Of a stretch of DNA of 64,000 nucleotides, positions 1 through 8,633 are shown piece by piece. The notes below the pieces were generated by a model, which did not search any database, was not told the DNA's origin, and was given only the letters and a program-made list of their open reading frames with translations. Position 1 is the stretch's first letter; each line of letters opens with the position of its first letter. The stretch is from Alistipes sp. (GTDB lineage: Bacteria > Bacteroidota > Bacteroidia > Bacteroidales > Rikenellaceae): positions 186,001 through 250,000 of the forward strand of contig JALENN010000005.1 in assembly GCA_022767745.1 (NCBI GenBank), read 5' to 3'. Made by a program: the position numbers and the translations under genes.

Positions 1-1716
1 CTCACCGAGATGGAGCGTATGCGCCGCTACGGTTTCACGGCAGGCGAGTACGAGCGTGCCAAGAGCGAGCTGCTCTCGGCCATTGAGCGCCAGTACAACA
101 GCCGCGAGGACCGCACCCACTCGTCGTTTGCGCAGGCCTGCATCAACAATTTCCGTCTGGGCGACCCGATGCCCGATGCCGAGACCGAGTATGAACTCGA
201 CAAGCAGCTGATCGAGATGATCGACCTGAATACCATCAACCAGACGGTTCAGAACCTCTACAAGCCGCTGGAGAACCTCGTCGTACTGGTGCGCCAGCCC
301 CAGAAGGAGGGCCTTACGGCTCCCACCGAGCAGGAGATCGTCGATGCCCTGAAGGCTGCCGTCGAGGCCGAGGTGGAGCCCTTCGAGGACAATGTCGTGA
401 AGGAGCCCCTCATCGGCGAGGATGTCGAGCTGAAGGGCTCGCCCGTGAAGAAGGAGAAGGTGAACGAGGTGCTGGGCACTACGGAGTGGACGCTGAAGAA
501 CGGCATCAAGGTCATCTTCAAGCAGACCCCCTACGAGGCCGACCGCGTGTCGCTCTCTGCCGAGTCGTACGGCGGCGGTGCCATCTTCGACAACGACAAC
601 TACTATTCTGCTTCTCTGCTGCCGTCGGTGATGAGCATGTCGGGTATATCGAAGTTCTCGGCTTCGGACCTGAGCAAGCAGCTCTCGGGTAAGGTGGCAT
701 CGGCCGGAACGTCGGTAAGCAGTTACAAGCACGGTGTGTCGGGCTCGTCGTCGGTAAAGGATGTGGAGACCATGCTGCAGCTCGTTTATCTGCAGTTCAC
801 CGCTCCGCGTTTCAACGAGGATGACTTCGCTACGCTGATGAAGCGCTACAACACGATGCTGGCCAACCAGATGACCAACCCCGACTTCCTCTTCCAGCAG
901 AAACTGGTCAAGACGCTTTTCGGCGACAACTTCCGCCGTCAGCAGATCACTCCCGAACTTCTCGAGACGGTGAAGCTCGAGCAGATGCCCGCCATACACG
1001 AGCGCCTCTTCTCGAATGCTGCCGACTTCTCGTTCCGCATCATCGGCAACATCGACGCGGCAACGCTGAAGCCTCTGGTGGAGAAGTATATCGGTTCGCT
1101 GCCTGCGGCCAAGAAGCCGACAAACAAGTTCACCGATGACGGCGTGCGTGCCGCCAAGGGCGATATCGACGAGCAGATCACCGTTAAGATGGAGCAGCCG
1201 AAGGTATCGGTAGGGTACTTCTATACGGGTGACGCCGATTATACGATCAAGAACATGATGACGATGAGCTTCCTCACCCAGGCGCTCGACAACCGTTACC
1301 TGAAGTCTATCCGCGAGGAGAAGGGCGGCACCTATGGCGTATCGGTGGGCGGCAAGCTGCTGACCGAGCCCGAGCGCAGCTACCTTATGCAGATTGTCTT
1401 CGACACCAACGACGAGATGGCCGACGAGCTGTGCGAGATCATCATCGCCGAGATGGAGAAGATCGCCGCCGAGGGCCCGCTTGCCGACGATATGGAGAAG
1501 ACGCGCGAGTACCTGCTCAAGAACTACAAGAAGCTCATGGAGCAGAACTCGTGGTGGCGCGAGATGATAGACGAGTACTACGACTATGGTCTCGACTATC
1601 AGAAGGAGTACGAGGCTGTCGTAAGCTCGATCACGGGCGACGACGTGAAGGCCCTCATGCAGAAGATCCTCGACGACGGCAACCGTATCAAGGTTGTGAT
1701 GCGTCCCGAGAAATAG
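1..1716 (+). CDS. M16 family zinc metalloprotease, C-terminal part (5' end outside window)
   Basis: The reading frame is open from the first base, so the gene begins upstream; about 571 residues are visible. The fragment holds the end of the first M16 module, a linker, and a second M16 pair. The second pair includes a YGGGAIFD-type strand near residue 195 and the segment SIREEKGGTYGVSVGG near residue 440, typical of the non-catalytic second half of long M16 peptidases. The zinc site (HxxEH) belongs to the missing N-terminal half and cannot be checked. Bacteroidales proteins of this type are usually about 930-950 residues and exported to the periplasm, where they degrade peptides. The gene ends at a clear hairpin terminator. 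Confidence 0.88.
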   Translation, partial: LTEMERMRRYGFTAGEYERAKSELLSAIERQYNSREDRTHSSFAQACINNFRLGDPMPDAETEYELDKQLIEMIDLNTINQTVQNLYKPLENLVVLVRQPQKEGLTAPTEQEIVDALKAAVEAEVEPFEDNVVKEPLIGEDVELKGSPVKKEKVNEVLGTTEWTLKNGIKVIFKQTPYEADRVSLSAESYGGGAIFDNDNYYSASLLPSVMSMSGISKFSASDLSKQLSGKVASAGTSVSSYKHGVSGSSSVKDVETMLQLVYLQFTAPRFNEDDFATLMKRYNTMLANQMTNPDFLFQQKLVKTLFGDNFRRQQITPELLETVKLEQMPAIHERLFSNAADFSFRIIGNIDAATLKPLVEKYIGSLPAAKKPTNKFTDDGVRAAKGDIDEQITVKMEQPKVSVGYFYTGDADYTIKNMMTMSFLTQALDNRYLKSIREEKGGTYGVSVGGKLLTEPERSYLMQIVFDTNDEMADELCEIIIAEMEKIAAEGPLADDMEKTREYLLKNYKKLMEQNSWWREMIDEYYDYGLDYQKEYEAVVSSITGDDVKALMQKILDDGNRIKVVMRPEK

Positions 1717-1747
1717 CGGTTGCGCGGCTTGTGCCGCAGCCCGAAAC

Positions 1748-1783
1748 GAAAACTCCCTGCCTCTGCGGCGGGGAGTTTTCATT
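1748..1783 (+). terminator. Rho-independent terminator of the M16 gene
   Basis: A perfect 10-bp inverted repeat (GAAAACTCCC at 1748-1757 and GGGAGTTTTC at 1771-1780) encloses a GC-rich loop 31 bases after the stop codon, and the stem ends in a T run. Confidence 0.8.
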
Positions 1784-1868
1784 TATTGACACTTGTAGAG
1801 CGGTGGTGTGAAGTTTGCCGTGGAAGGTTATATCTAATGTCGCCTCCCGAACCATAATACGGAAGGAT

Positions 1869-1912
1869 AAAAAATCGCCGCACCATTATATATAAGGTGC
1901 GGCGAATATTTT
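1869..1912. terminator. Bidirectional terminator between the M16 gene and gcvT
   Basis: A perfect 10-bp stem (TCGCCGCACC at 1875-1884, GGTGCGGCGA at 1896-1905) is flanked by an A run on the left and a T run on the right. It can therefore stop transcription from both converging genes; its main client is probably gcvT on the minus strand. Confidence 0.8.
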
Positions 1913-1928
1913 TGTTGGAAGCAACCCT

Positions 1929-3023
1929 TTATACGAAAGGATACTTGACAACCTCGGCCTTGATAAGGCGGTCGCGGATGACGACGGCGATAACGGTGCC
2001 GACGGCGGCATACTGGCTCTTCACGTAGCCAAGGCCGATTCCCGTGCGGAGCATGGGAGACATGGTGCCCGACGTAACGTGGCCGATCTCCTCGCCCTCG
2101 GTCGTGGCGAGCTTGTAACCGTGGCGGGGTACGCCGCGCTCGATCATCTTGAAGCCTACGAGCTTGCGTCCGACGCCCTCGGCTTTCTGCCGTGCGAGCA
2201 GGTCGCGGTCGATGAAATCCTTACCCTCGGCGAACTTGGTCACCCAGCCCAGACCCGCCTCGATGGGCGAGGTGGTGTCGTCGATGTCGTTGCCGTAGAG
2301 GGCGAAGCCCTTCTCCAGGCGGAGCGTGTCACGCGCGCCGAGGCCTATGTTCTTGAGTCCGAACTCCTCGCCGGCCTTCCACAGGGCCTCCCATACGGTG
2401 TCGGCGTCGCTGTTGTACATGTATATCTCGCAGCCGCCCGATCCGGTGTAACCCGTGGCCGAAACAATGGCGTCGCAGCCCGATACGCGCGTCTGCTTGA
2501 AGGTGTAGTACTCCATATCCTCGACAGGCTCGTCGCAGAGCTTCTGTACGATCTTCATTGCCAGGGGACCCTGCACCGCCAGCTGGGCGATGTTGTCCGA
2601 TGCGTTCTCCAGCTCGCGGCCCGGCTCCATGCCGAATGCTTTGCCCTCGGCGCAGATGTGCTGCCAGTCCTTCTCGACGTTGGCGGCGTTGACGCACAAC
2701 ATGTACTTCTCGGGGCTGAAGCGATAGACCAGGACGTCGTCCACGATGCCGCCGCGGCCGTTGGGCATGGTCGAGTACTGCACCTTGCCGTCGTAGAGCT
2801 TAGCGACGTCGTTCGAGGTGATGTGCTGCAACAGGGCCAGTGCCTTGTCGCCCTTGACCCATATCTCGCCCATGTGGCTGACGTCGAACACGCCGGCCTT
2901 CTCGCGCACGGTCATGTGTTCGTCGTTTATGCCCGTGAACTCGATGGGCATGTTGTAACCAGCGAACTCGGCCATCTTGGCGCCGTTCGCGATGTGATAC
3001 TTGGTGAAAGCTGTGGTTTTCAT
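1929..3023 (-). CDS. gcvT: Aminomethyltransferase (glycine cleavage system T-protein)
   Basis: The T-protein takes the aminomethyl group from the lipoyl arm of H-protein and passes it to tetrahydrofolate, releasing ammonia. At 364 residues it has the usual length. Visible family signatures are GGIVDD at residues 91-96, whose last Asp matches the catalytic Asp of the family, the [10 protein letters not shown] folate-domain segment, and [14 protein letters not shown]. No gcvH or gcvP lies next to it, so the rest of the complex must be encoded elsewhere. It starts 60 bases after the acetyltransferase-like gene in the same direction, with no terminator between, so co-transcription is likely. Confidence 0.95.
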   Translation of the reverse strand: MKTTAFTKYHIANGAKMAEFAGYNMPIEFTGINDEHMTVREKAGVFDVSHMGEIWVKGDKALALLQHITSNDVAKLYDGKVQYSTMPNGRGGIVDDVLVYRFSPEKYMLCVNAANVEKDWQHICAEGKAFGMEPGRELENASDNIAQLAVQGPLAMKIVQKLCDEPVEDMEYYTFKQTRVSGCDAIVSATGYTGSGGCEIYMYNSDADTVWEALWKAGEEFGLKNIGLGARDTLRLEKGFALYGNDIDDTTSPIEAGLGWVTKFAEGKDFIDRDLLARQKAEGVGRKLVGFKMIERGVPRHGYKLATTEGEEIGHVTSGTMSPMLRTGIGLGYVKSQYAAVGTVIAVVIRDRLIKAEVVKYPFV

Positions 3024-3083
3024 CTCAGTGGTTCTATGGTCGTTATATTCTTATACGGTGTGATGCGGTCCGGCCGCGCACGA

Positions 3084-4295
3084 TTACTTCTCGTTGCGCT
3101 TGATGCCCAGGCGCGGGCAGCGCTTGAACTCCTTGGTGCGGTCGAACAGGTAACGGTATGTGGTGTGCATCTTGTGGCGCGTGGCGCAGACGTAGGTCTG
3201 TATCATGCGGTTCATCACGGGGTTGAAGTCGCCGATCCATGCAAACTCTACGGTCTTGTAGCGGTTGCGGTCGGTGCGGATGTACGACTCGTAGATGTAC
3301 TGTATCATGCCCGACTCCACGCCCTTGCCCTGGAACTCGGGCGTTACGGCGAAGATGATGCCGAAGATACGGTCGCACGACTTGCGCACCTTCAGATCCC
3401 ACATCAGGCGCAGCTTGTTCCACCAGTTGAGCTTGCCGTTGAACTTGCCGATTATGCGGTTCAGGTCGGGCACCATGATGAAGAAGCCGATGGGCTCGTT
3501 GTTGAAGTAGGCGAAGAAGATGATGTTGGGGTCGACGATGGGACGCAGCATCTTCATTATGTTCTGCGCCTCCTCCTTGGGCATAGGCTTCACGCCCGTG
3601 AAGAGCGACCACGCCTTGTTGTAGATGATGCGGAAGTTCTCGGCCACGCTCTCCAGGTCCTTGATGTCGATGTGGGCGAAGCTGTAGCCGGGCGTCGACA
3701 TCACGCGCTTGGCGCGTTCGTGTACCAGCTGGTTGATGTCGTCGTCATAGATGCGCCAAACGTAGGTGTTCTGGTTGAAGTAGTTCTGGAAACCGTAGTT
3801 CTCGAACAGCTCCTTGTAGTAGGGCGGGTTGTAGGGGTTGGCGTAGAGGGGCTGGAACTCGTATCCCTCGACGAGCAGTCCCCACCACGAGTCGCGCGGG
3901 CCGAAGTTCACGGGGCCGTCCATGGCCTCCATGCCGCGGCTTACGAGCCACAGGCGCGCCGCATCGAAGAGCTGGTTTGCCAGCTCCTGGTCGTTGATGG
4001 CCTCGAAGAAGCCGCAGCCGCCCGTGGGCTGCTCGTACGAGTAGGCGTGCTCGTTGTCGTAGAAAGCGGCAATACGTCCCACCACCTCGCCGTTGCGGTC
4101 GTATGCCACCCAGCGGATGGCCTCGCCGTCGGCGTAGAGCTTGTTCTTCGCCTTGTCGAATACGCCGATGATGTCGTCGTCGAGAGGGCATACCCAATAG
4201 GGGTTGCCTTTGTAGAGCCGCTTGGGCAGGTCGATGAATTCGCGCTCGAGTTGCTTGTCGGTAACCTCGCGCAGGGTGTACTTCGTATCGCTCAT
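3084..4295 (-). CDS. GNAT-fold acetyltransferase-like protein of unknown substrate
   Basis: I chose the ATG at 4295 (protein begins MSDTKYTLRE, 403 residues) rather than an upstream ATG, because the promoter box at 4332-4339 would otherwise lie inside the gene. The C-terminal part has a GNAT acyl-CoA loop, FQGKGVESG at residues 321-329, preceded by the strand FGIIFAVTPE. The N-terminal half (about 1-180) has many aromatic residues, including GPVNFGPRDSWWG near 127-139. This architecture recurs in Bacteroidota as a conserved protein without a known role. No signal peptide is seen, so it should be cytoplasmic. gcvT follows 60 bases downstream. The substrate cannot be inferred. Confidence 0.8.
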   Translation of the reverse strand: MSDTKYTLREVTDKQLEREFIDLPKRLYKGNPYWVCPLDDDIIGVFDKAKNKLYADGEAIRWVAYDRNGEVVGRIAAFYDNEHAYSYEQPTGGCGFFEAINDQELANQLFDAARLWLVSRGMEAMDGPVNFGPRDSWWGLLVEGYEFQPLYANPYNPPYYKELFENYGFQNYFNQNTYVWRIYDDDINQLVHERAKRVMSTPGYSFAHIDIKDLESVAENFRIIYNKAWSLFTGVKPMPKEEAQNIMKMLRPIVDPNIIFFAYFNNEPIGFFIMVPDLNRIIGKFNGKLNWWNKLRLMWDLKVRKSCDRIFGIIFAVTPEFQGKGVESGMIQYIYESYIRTDRNRYKTVEFAWIGDFNPVMNRMIQTYVCATRHKMHTTYRYLFDRTKEFKRCPRLGIKRNEK

Positions 4296-4331
4296 ATTGT
4301 GTGATTTTTTGTATTCGGGTGTTTGATCTTT

Positions 4332-4339
4332 CAAAAATA
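4332..4339 (-). promoter_or_regulatory. Promoter -7 box (TATTTTTG) for the acetyltransferase-like gene and gcvT
   Basis: On the minus strand the sequence TATTTTTG fits the Bacteroidota TAnnTTTG element and lies 36 bases upstream of the chosen ATG. I could not find a good -33 TTTG at the usual distance. Confidence 0.55.
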
Positions 4340-4437
4340 CTAATTTTTGGTTAAATAGCTTTCCCGTTGTCACATTTTTTCGCGGCATGCGGGCGATTGT
4401 CCCGCCGCGGGGCATGGGGCGGCGTCGGGCCGGGGCG

Positions 4438-4482
4438 TGAAAAAGCAGCGGGATCCACCGATGGGTGAATCCCGCCGCTTTA
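4438..4482 (-). terminator. Rho-independent terminator of ruvC
   Basis: A 13-bp stem (4443-4455 with 4470-4482, one G-U pair in the minus-strand RNA) is followed by a run of T on the minus strand, 21 bases after the ruvC stop. Confidence 0.8.
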
Positions 4483-4503
4483 TCTCTTGTCTGCCTCTGC
4501 GGC

Positions 4504-5115
4504 CTATTTTGCCTCGCGTTCGGGGTGGTTGCGGATGAACGCCTCCCACGACGATGACCCCCTGACGGCCTTCTTGCGGCCGCCTAGCCCCTTGACCCTC
4601 TCCTCGCCCATGGCGCGGGCGATGGGTGACGACGATGCGTAGTAGTGGCACAGGGCCACGGCCATGCCGTCGGTGGCGTCGAGGCGCCGCGGCATATAGT
4701 CTATGCGGAGCGTGTGGCGCACGATGTCGGCCACCTGCTCCTTCGAGGCTGCGCCGCGCCCCGTGATGGATTGCTTGATGCGCGTAGGGGCGTATTCGAA
4801 CACCTGCCTGCCGCGGCTCAGCGCCGCCGCCATCGCTACGCCCTGCGCGCGCCCCAGCTTGAGCATGCTCTGCACGTTGGCGCCGAAGAAGGGCGACTCG
4901 AGCGCCACCTCGCGCGGCGCGTACTGCTCGATGAGCGCCCCGACACGCTCGAAGATATAGCGCAGCTTGTCGTAGGGATCCTCCATGCGGTGCATGTCGA
5001 TGTCGCCCATCACCACCGAGCGCACCGTGTGCCCCTCGACCTCGATCACGCCGTAACCCATGTAGTTGGTTCCGGGGTCGATGCCCATTATGCGGTATGT
5101 TGCGTTGCTATCCAT
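4504..5115 (-). CDS. ruvC: Crossover junction endodeoxyribonuclease RuvC
   Basis: RuvC resolves Holliday junctions with RuvAB during recombination. The acidic catalytic residues are visible: Asp13 in GIDPGTN, Glu73 in ALESPFFG, and Asp146 and Asp149 in DATDGMAVAL. The ATG at 5115 gives 203 residues and places GIDPGTN near the N-terminus as in the family; the open frame continues upstream, but that would add an atypical basic extension and read through the promoter and terminator. The C-terminal tail of about 40 residues after DATDG is longer and more basic than usual. ruvA and ruvB are not adjacent. The gene appears to be a single transcription unit between two terminators. Confidence 0.95.
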   Translation of the reverse strand: MDSNATYRIMGIDPGTNYMGYGVIEVEGHTVRSVVMGDIDMHRMEDPYDKLRYIFERVGALIEQYAPREVALESPFFGANVQSMLKLGRAQGVAMAAALSRGRQVFEYAPTRIKQSITGRGAASKEQVADIVRHTLRIDYMPRRLDATDGMAVALCHYYASSSPIARAMGEERVKGLGGRKKAVRGSSSWEAFIRNHPEREAK

Positions 5116-5137
5116 TGTGGCGAGGAATTGTCCGATG

Positions 5138-5145
5138 CAAAAATA
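5138..5145 (-). promoter_or_regulatory. Promoter -7 box (TATTTTTG) for ruvC
   Basis: A TAnnTTTG match on the minus strand lies 22 bases upstream of the ruvC ATG and directly downstream of the terminator of the preceding gene. The -33 region is T-rich rather than a clear TTTG. Confidence 0.5.
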
Positions 5146-5156
5146 ACCATTTCCCG

Positions 5157-5194
5157 CAAAAAAAACGACAACACGCCGCGTGGACGTGTTGCCG
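5157..5194 (-). terminator. Rho-independent terminator of the thioredoxin pair
   Basis: In the minus-strand RNA an 11-bp stem (5184-5194 with 5164-5174, one G-U pair) is followed by seven or more U. It lies 25 bases after the stop of the downstream thioredoxin-like gene. Confidence 0.85.
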
Positions 5195-5219
5195 TTTTCG
5201 GTTATTGACGGTCGTATGC

Positions 5220-6311
5220 CTAGTCGAGCAGCTCGGCGATCTTGGCCTGCAGTGCCTCGCCGCGCAGCGACGTGGCAACGATCTTGCCCGTAGCGCAGTC
5301 CACGAGGTAGTTGGCGGGGATGCCGTTCACGGCGTAGTCGTTGCGGGCCTGGTTGTCCCAACCCTTGACGTCGCTCACGTGGATCCACGTCATCTTCTTT
5401 CCCTCGACGGCGCCGAGCCATGCGTCGCGGTCGCTGTCGAACGATACGCCGTAGATCTCGAAGCCCTTGTCGTGATACTTGGCATAGGTGTCGACGAGGA
5501 AGGGAACCTCACCCATGCAGGGGCCGCACCACGATGCCCAGAAGTCGATGAGCACGTACTTGTTGCCCTTGGTCTCGACAACGCTCTTGAGCGAAATCTC
5601 CTTGCCGTCGGCATCCTTCTGCACGATGTCGATGTAGGGCTGTCCGGGCTGCGTCTTGAGGGCGTTCTCGGCCTGCGTCTTGATGCCGGCCAGCTGCTCC
5701 TGGAACTCGGCGGGGAACTTGGCCACGGCGTCGATTATCTCCTGCGGCTCGAGGTTGTACTGTATCTGCTGCAGCATCGACACGCCGAAGAGATTGTCGG
5801 TGTTGGCCTCCATGGTCTCCTTCATCATGGTGTTGAACTGACCCTGCAGGTCGCTCATCTTCTGCTCGTCGCCGCTCTGGGCTGCTGCCTGGAACTCCTT
5901 CGAGAGAGCCACTACCTTGCCGTTGAACTCGGCCTGCTTGTCGTTCAGGGGCGTACCCTTGGCCACGGGAGTGGGATCCTCGGGCGAAGACTTGCCTACG
6001 GTGATGTTACCTGCCTCGAGGTATACGGGTACCGAGAACATCATGGGCATGGCCTTGGTGGGATCCTCGGGAGCCTCGGCGCCGAAGAAGAGGTATGCAA
6101 TCGACGGGGTGGTAGCCTCGCCCTTGAATGCGAACGAGTTGTCGACGATGGCCACCGAGTCGATGGTGTTGCGCTCGCCGTTCTCGATGGTCTGCAGCAA
6201 TACGTAGCTCATTTCGGCGAACGACTCGTCGTTACCCTTGATGTTGTACTTGTTGGTGGTACATCCTGCTGCAACGGCTGCCGCCAGCAGGACAATGAGT
6301 GTCTTTTTCAT
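5220..6311 (-). CDS. TlpA-like thiol-disulfide oxidoreductase, lipoprotein
   Basis: The 363-residue precursor begins with a lipoprotein signal ending AAGC (Cys17), so the protein should be anchored in a membrane facing the periplasm. Residues about 20-240 form the DUF4369-like N-terminal region common in Bacteroidota TlpA/ResA relatives. The thioredoxin domain follows, with WASWCGPC and the redox Cys pair at 262 and 265. Proteins of this type reduce disulfides in the cell envelope, for example in cytochrome c maturation or the oxidative-stress response; the substrate is unknown here. It lies 31 bases downstream of a paralogue with the same layout, and the pair ends at a strong terminator. Confidence 0.88.
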   Translation of the reverse strand: MKKTLIVLLAAAVAAGCTTNKYNIKGNDESFAEMSYVLLQTIENGERNTIDSVAIVDNSFAFKGEATTPSIAYLFFGAEAPEDPTKAMPMMFSVPVYLEAGNITVGKSSPEDPTPVAKGTPLNDKQAEFNGKVVALSKEFQAAAQSGDEQKMSDLQGQFNTMMKETMEANTDNLFGVSMLQQIQYNLEPQEIIDAVAKFPAEFQEQLAGIKTQAENALKTQPGQPYIDIVQKDADGKEISLKSVVETKGNKYVLIDFWASWCGPCMGEVPFLVDTYAKYHDKGFEIYGVSFDSDRDAWLGAVEGKKMTWIHVSDVKGWDNQARNDYAVNGIPANYLVDCATGKIVATSLRGEALQAKIAELLD

Positions 6312-6342
6312 GATAGACTGATTGTTGATTTGGTTATGTTTC

Positions 6343-7437
6343 CTATTTACGATTCTTTAGTAGTGTTTGTATTTTCCGTTCGAGTGCAGTTCCGAACAAA
6401 TTGGCGGCAATAATCTTGCCTGTACTGCAGTCGATAAGGATGTTGGACGGTATTGCGCTTATGGCGTATTTTCCGTATGCGGTTGATTCCATTCCGCCTT
6501 CAGCCATGACGTTTACCCAATTCAAACGGTTAGTGTCGATAGCTTCGAGCCATGCCTCGCGGGAGAAATCGCTCGATACCGCGTATATCTCGAATCCGCT
6601 ATCACGACAGCTGTCGTATATTTGTTTCAACGCCTTCAATTGCTGCATGCATGGACCGCACCATGATGCCCAGAAGTCTACAAGCACATATCGGCATCCT
6701 TCGGTTTCCACGACATCTTTTAATTGGATATTGGTGCTGTCGGGACTGATTCCGGCGATATCAATATATTTGTTCCCGACAGTGACGGTCAATGCCGTTT
6801 GTACAGCGGCTTTTTTCTCCGCAAACCGTTTCTCACACTCCGGGAACTCCGATATGAGTCTCAATGCCGTTGCCGGTGGCATCTCTTCCAACATCAAGTC
6901 GAGCAGATAGGCGCCGAGTGCATTGCCTCGGTTTTCGTATATGATGCTTTCCGCATAAACGAAGTAATCGTTCATTAACTTTACAACGTCCTCGTCTGTC
7001 TCGGCGTCTTCCAGCTCGTTACGGGCCTTAGCGGTTGATGTTAAGAAGGATATGAGCAGGTCGTTGAGCGGTGTACAGTCCTCTTTGGGGTAGAGCGATT
7101 CTGCCATGCGGCATAACTCTGTTTTCCCAGTTTCGAGGACAGCCGTTCCCTGCACTAGCTTGCGCCCGCCTGGGAGAAGCGTGCCTGCGGCGGTATCAGT
7201 CAGGACGTAAGCGACAACAGGTTGTTTTACTTTGCCCTTAAAGCGGGCCGTATTGTTGGCGATCAATACCGAATCGACTATTTCGGCTTCCCCCGACTGC
7301 ATATCCTCCACACTCAGATATGCATATCGTCCATTGACGAATTCTGCATCTTTGGCTATCAGTACATATTCGTCTCCCTTTCCGTAGGCTGCGATTGCAG
7401 CCATACACGTCATGAATATGGTGAAAAACTTTTTCAT
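6343..7437 (-). CDS. TlpA-like thiol-disulfide oxidoreductase, soluble periplasmic paralogue
   Basis: The 364-residue protein matches the neighbouring gene in plan: an N-terminal DUF4369-like region and a thioredoxin domain with WASWCGPC (redox Cys260 and Cys263). Its signal peptide (about residues 1-18) has no lipobox Cys, so it should be a soluble periplasmic protein rather than a lipoprotein. The base composition is visibly lower in GC than both neighbours, with many A/T third positions, which hints at a different history from the adjacent copy. It lies 55 bases after lpxD, and the two thioredoxin genes probably share a transcript. Confidence 0.85.
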   Translation of the reverse strand: MKKFFTIFMTCMAAIAAYGKGDEYVLIAKDAEFVNGRYAYLSVEDMQSGEAEIVDSVLIANNTARFKGKVKQPVVAYVLTDTAAGTLLPGGRKLVQGTAVLETGKTELCRMAESLYPKEDCTPLNDLLISFLTSTAKARNELEDAETDEDVVKLMNDYFVYAESIIYENRGNALGAYLLDLMLEEMPPATALRLISEFPECEKRFAEKKAAVQTALTVTVGNKYIDIAGISPDSTNIQLKDVVETEGCRYVLVDFWASWCGPCMQQLKALKQIYDSCRDSGFEIYAVSSDFSREAWLEAIDTNRLNWVNVMAEGGMESTAYGKYAISAIPSNILIDCSTGKIIAANLFGTALERKIQTLLKNRK

Positions 7438-7492
7438 GATAGCCTCAGGTTCCCGGGTTCTATGTCTTGCTGTCGTGAGATATTTTTCGCTC

Positions 7493-8521
7493 CTACTTGC
7501 CCTCCTTTACGGCCTTCTCCAGCTCTGCGACGCGCTTTACCAGGTCGGGCAGGTTCTTGAAGACGGCGAACGAGCGGTGGTACTGCATGCCGGGCAGGGC
7601 GGGGTAGCCGAAGCGTATCTCGCCGTCGGGCACATCCTTGTCGAGTCCCGTCTTCGAGCCTATCTTCACGCGGTCGCCTATGGTGACGTGGTCGGCGATG
7701 CCCACCTGGCCTGCGAGGAAGCAGTTGCGGCCGATCTTCGAGGTGCCGGCGATGCCCATCTGTGCCGACGAGACGGTGTTCTCACCGATCTCGACGTTGT
7801 GGCCCACCTGTATCAGGTTGTCGAGCTTCACGCCGCGGCGGATGATCGTCGAGTCGGTCTTGGCGCGGTCGATGCAGGTGTTGGCTCCTATCTCGACGTC
7901 GTCCTCGATTATGACGTTGCCCACCTGCGGTATCTTGTCGAAGCCGCCCTGGGCGTTGGGCAGGAAGCCGAAACCGTCGGCGCCGATGACGGCACCGGCG
8001 TGTATGATGCAGCGGCTGCCGATGCGGCAACCCTCGTAGATCTTAACTCCGGCGTAGAGCGTTGTGGCGTCGCCTATCTTCACGCCGTCGCCGACGTACG
8101 TCTGGGGATATATGGCGCAGCCGTCGCCGATGACGGCGCCCGCCTCGATGACGGCGAAGTCACCTATGTAGCAATCCTTGCCCACGGTGGCCTCGGGCGA
8201 TACCGACGCGCGGGGCGAGATGCCCGTCTTGCGGGGCTTGGCGGCGTTGTACATCTCGAGCAGGCGCAGCACGGCAACATTCACGTCGGGGACCTTTATG
8301 AGCGTGGCGGCTACGGGGGCCTTGGGCTCGAAGGCCTCGTTTACCAGCACGATCGAGGCGCCGGTGGTGTAGACGAACTGCTCGTATTTGGCGTTGGTAA
8401 GATATGTGAGCGAACCCTTATGCCCGCCTTCGATCGACGATACGGTGTGTACGGCGGCCTTGGCGTCGCCCTCGATGCGGCCTCCGATGAGGCCCGCTAT
8501 CATCTCTGCGGTAAATTCCAT
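7493..8521 (-). CDS. lpxD: UDP-3-O-acylglucosamine N-acyltransferase
   Basis: LpxD adds the N-linked hydroxyacyl chain to UDP-3-O-acylglucosamine in lipid A synthesis, using acyl-ACP. The ATG at 8521 gives 342 residues (family about 340) and the usual start MEFTAEMIAG; a further upstream ATG would add 14 unrelated residues. Residues 1-95 form the uridine-binding domain. From about 100 on there are many left-handed hexapeptide repeats, and the catalytic His is His241 in IQVGHNVEIGENT. The usual lpxA, lpxC and fabZ partners are not adjacent. A full promoter lies 57 bases upstream. Confidence 0.96.
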   Translation of the reverse strand: MEFTAEMIAGLIGGRIEGDAKAAVHTVSSIEGGHKGSLTYLTNAKYEQFVYTTGASIVLVNEAFEPKAPVAATLIKVPDVNVAVLRLLEMYNAAKPRKTGISPRASVSPEATVGKDCYIGDFAVIEAGAVIGDGCAIYPQTYVGDGVKIGDATTLYAGVKIYEGCRIGSRCIIHAGAVIGADGFGFLPNAQGGFDKIPQVGNVIIEDDVEIGANTCIDRAKTDSTIIRRGVKLDNLIQVGHNVEIGENTVSSAQMGIAGTSKIGRNCFLAGQVGIADHVTIGDRVKIGSKTGLDKDVPDGEIRFGYPALPGMQYHRSFAVFKNLPDLVKRVAELEKAVKEGK

Positions 8522-8577
8522 GATGATCGGATTATGTCGTTTCTCAGTCTGTTTGTGCCGCATGCGGCATCAAGCGG

Positions 8578-8608
8578 CAAATATAGCCATTATAGTTCTA
8601 TCGTGCAA
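8578..8608 (-). promoter_or_regulatory. Bacteroidota-type promoter for lpxD
   Basis: On the minus strand TTG (8606-8608), a 20-base spacer and TATATTTG (8578-8585) match the Bacteroidota -33 and -7 elements. The transcript would start shortly before the lpxD ATG at 8521. Confidence 0.65.
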
Positions 8609-8633
8609 TACAAAAAGCCTGCGGCGCGGAGGC

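Noticed and set aside
2079..4304. A 741-codon open frame on the plus strand opposite gcvT and the acetyltransferase-like gene
   Set aside because: It is the mirror of two well-supported minus-strand genes; the translation has no recognisable motif and is rich in Ala, Val, Leu, Gly and Arg, as expected from the strong third-position GC bias.
6343..7437. Lower-GC thioredoxin gene as a transferred island
   Set aside because: The gene has the same plan as its neighbour and no flanking repeats, integrase or other foreign genes, so transfer is noted only as a possibility in the findings.
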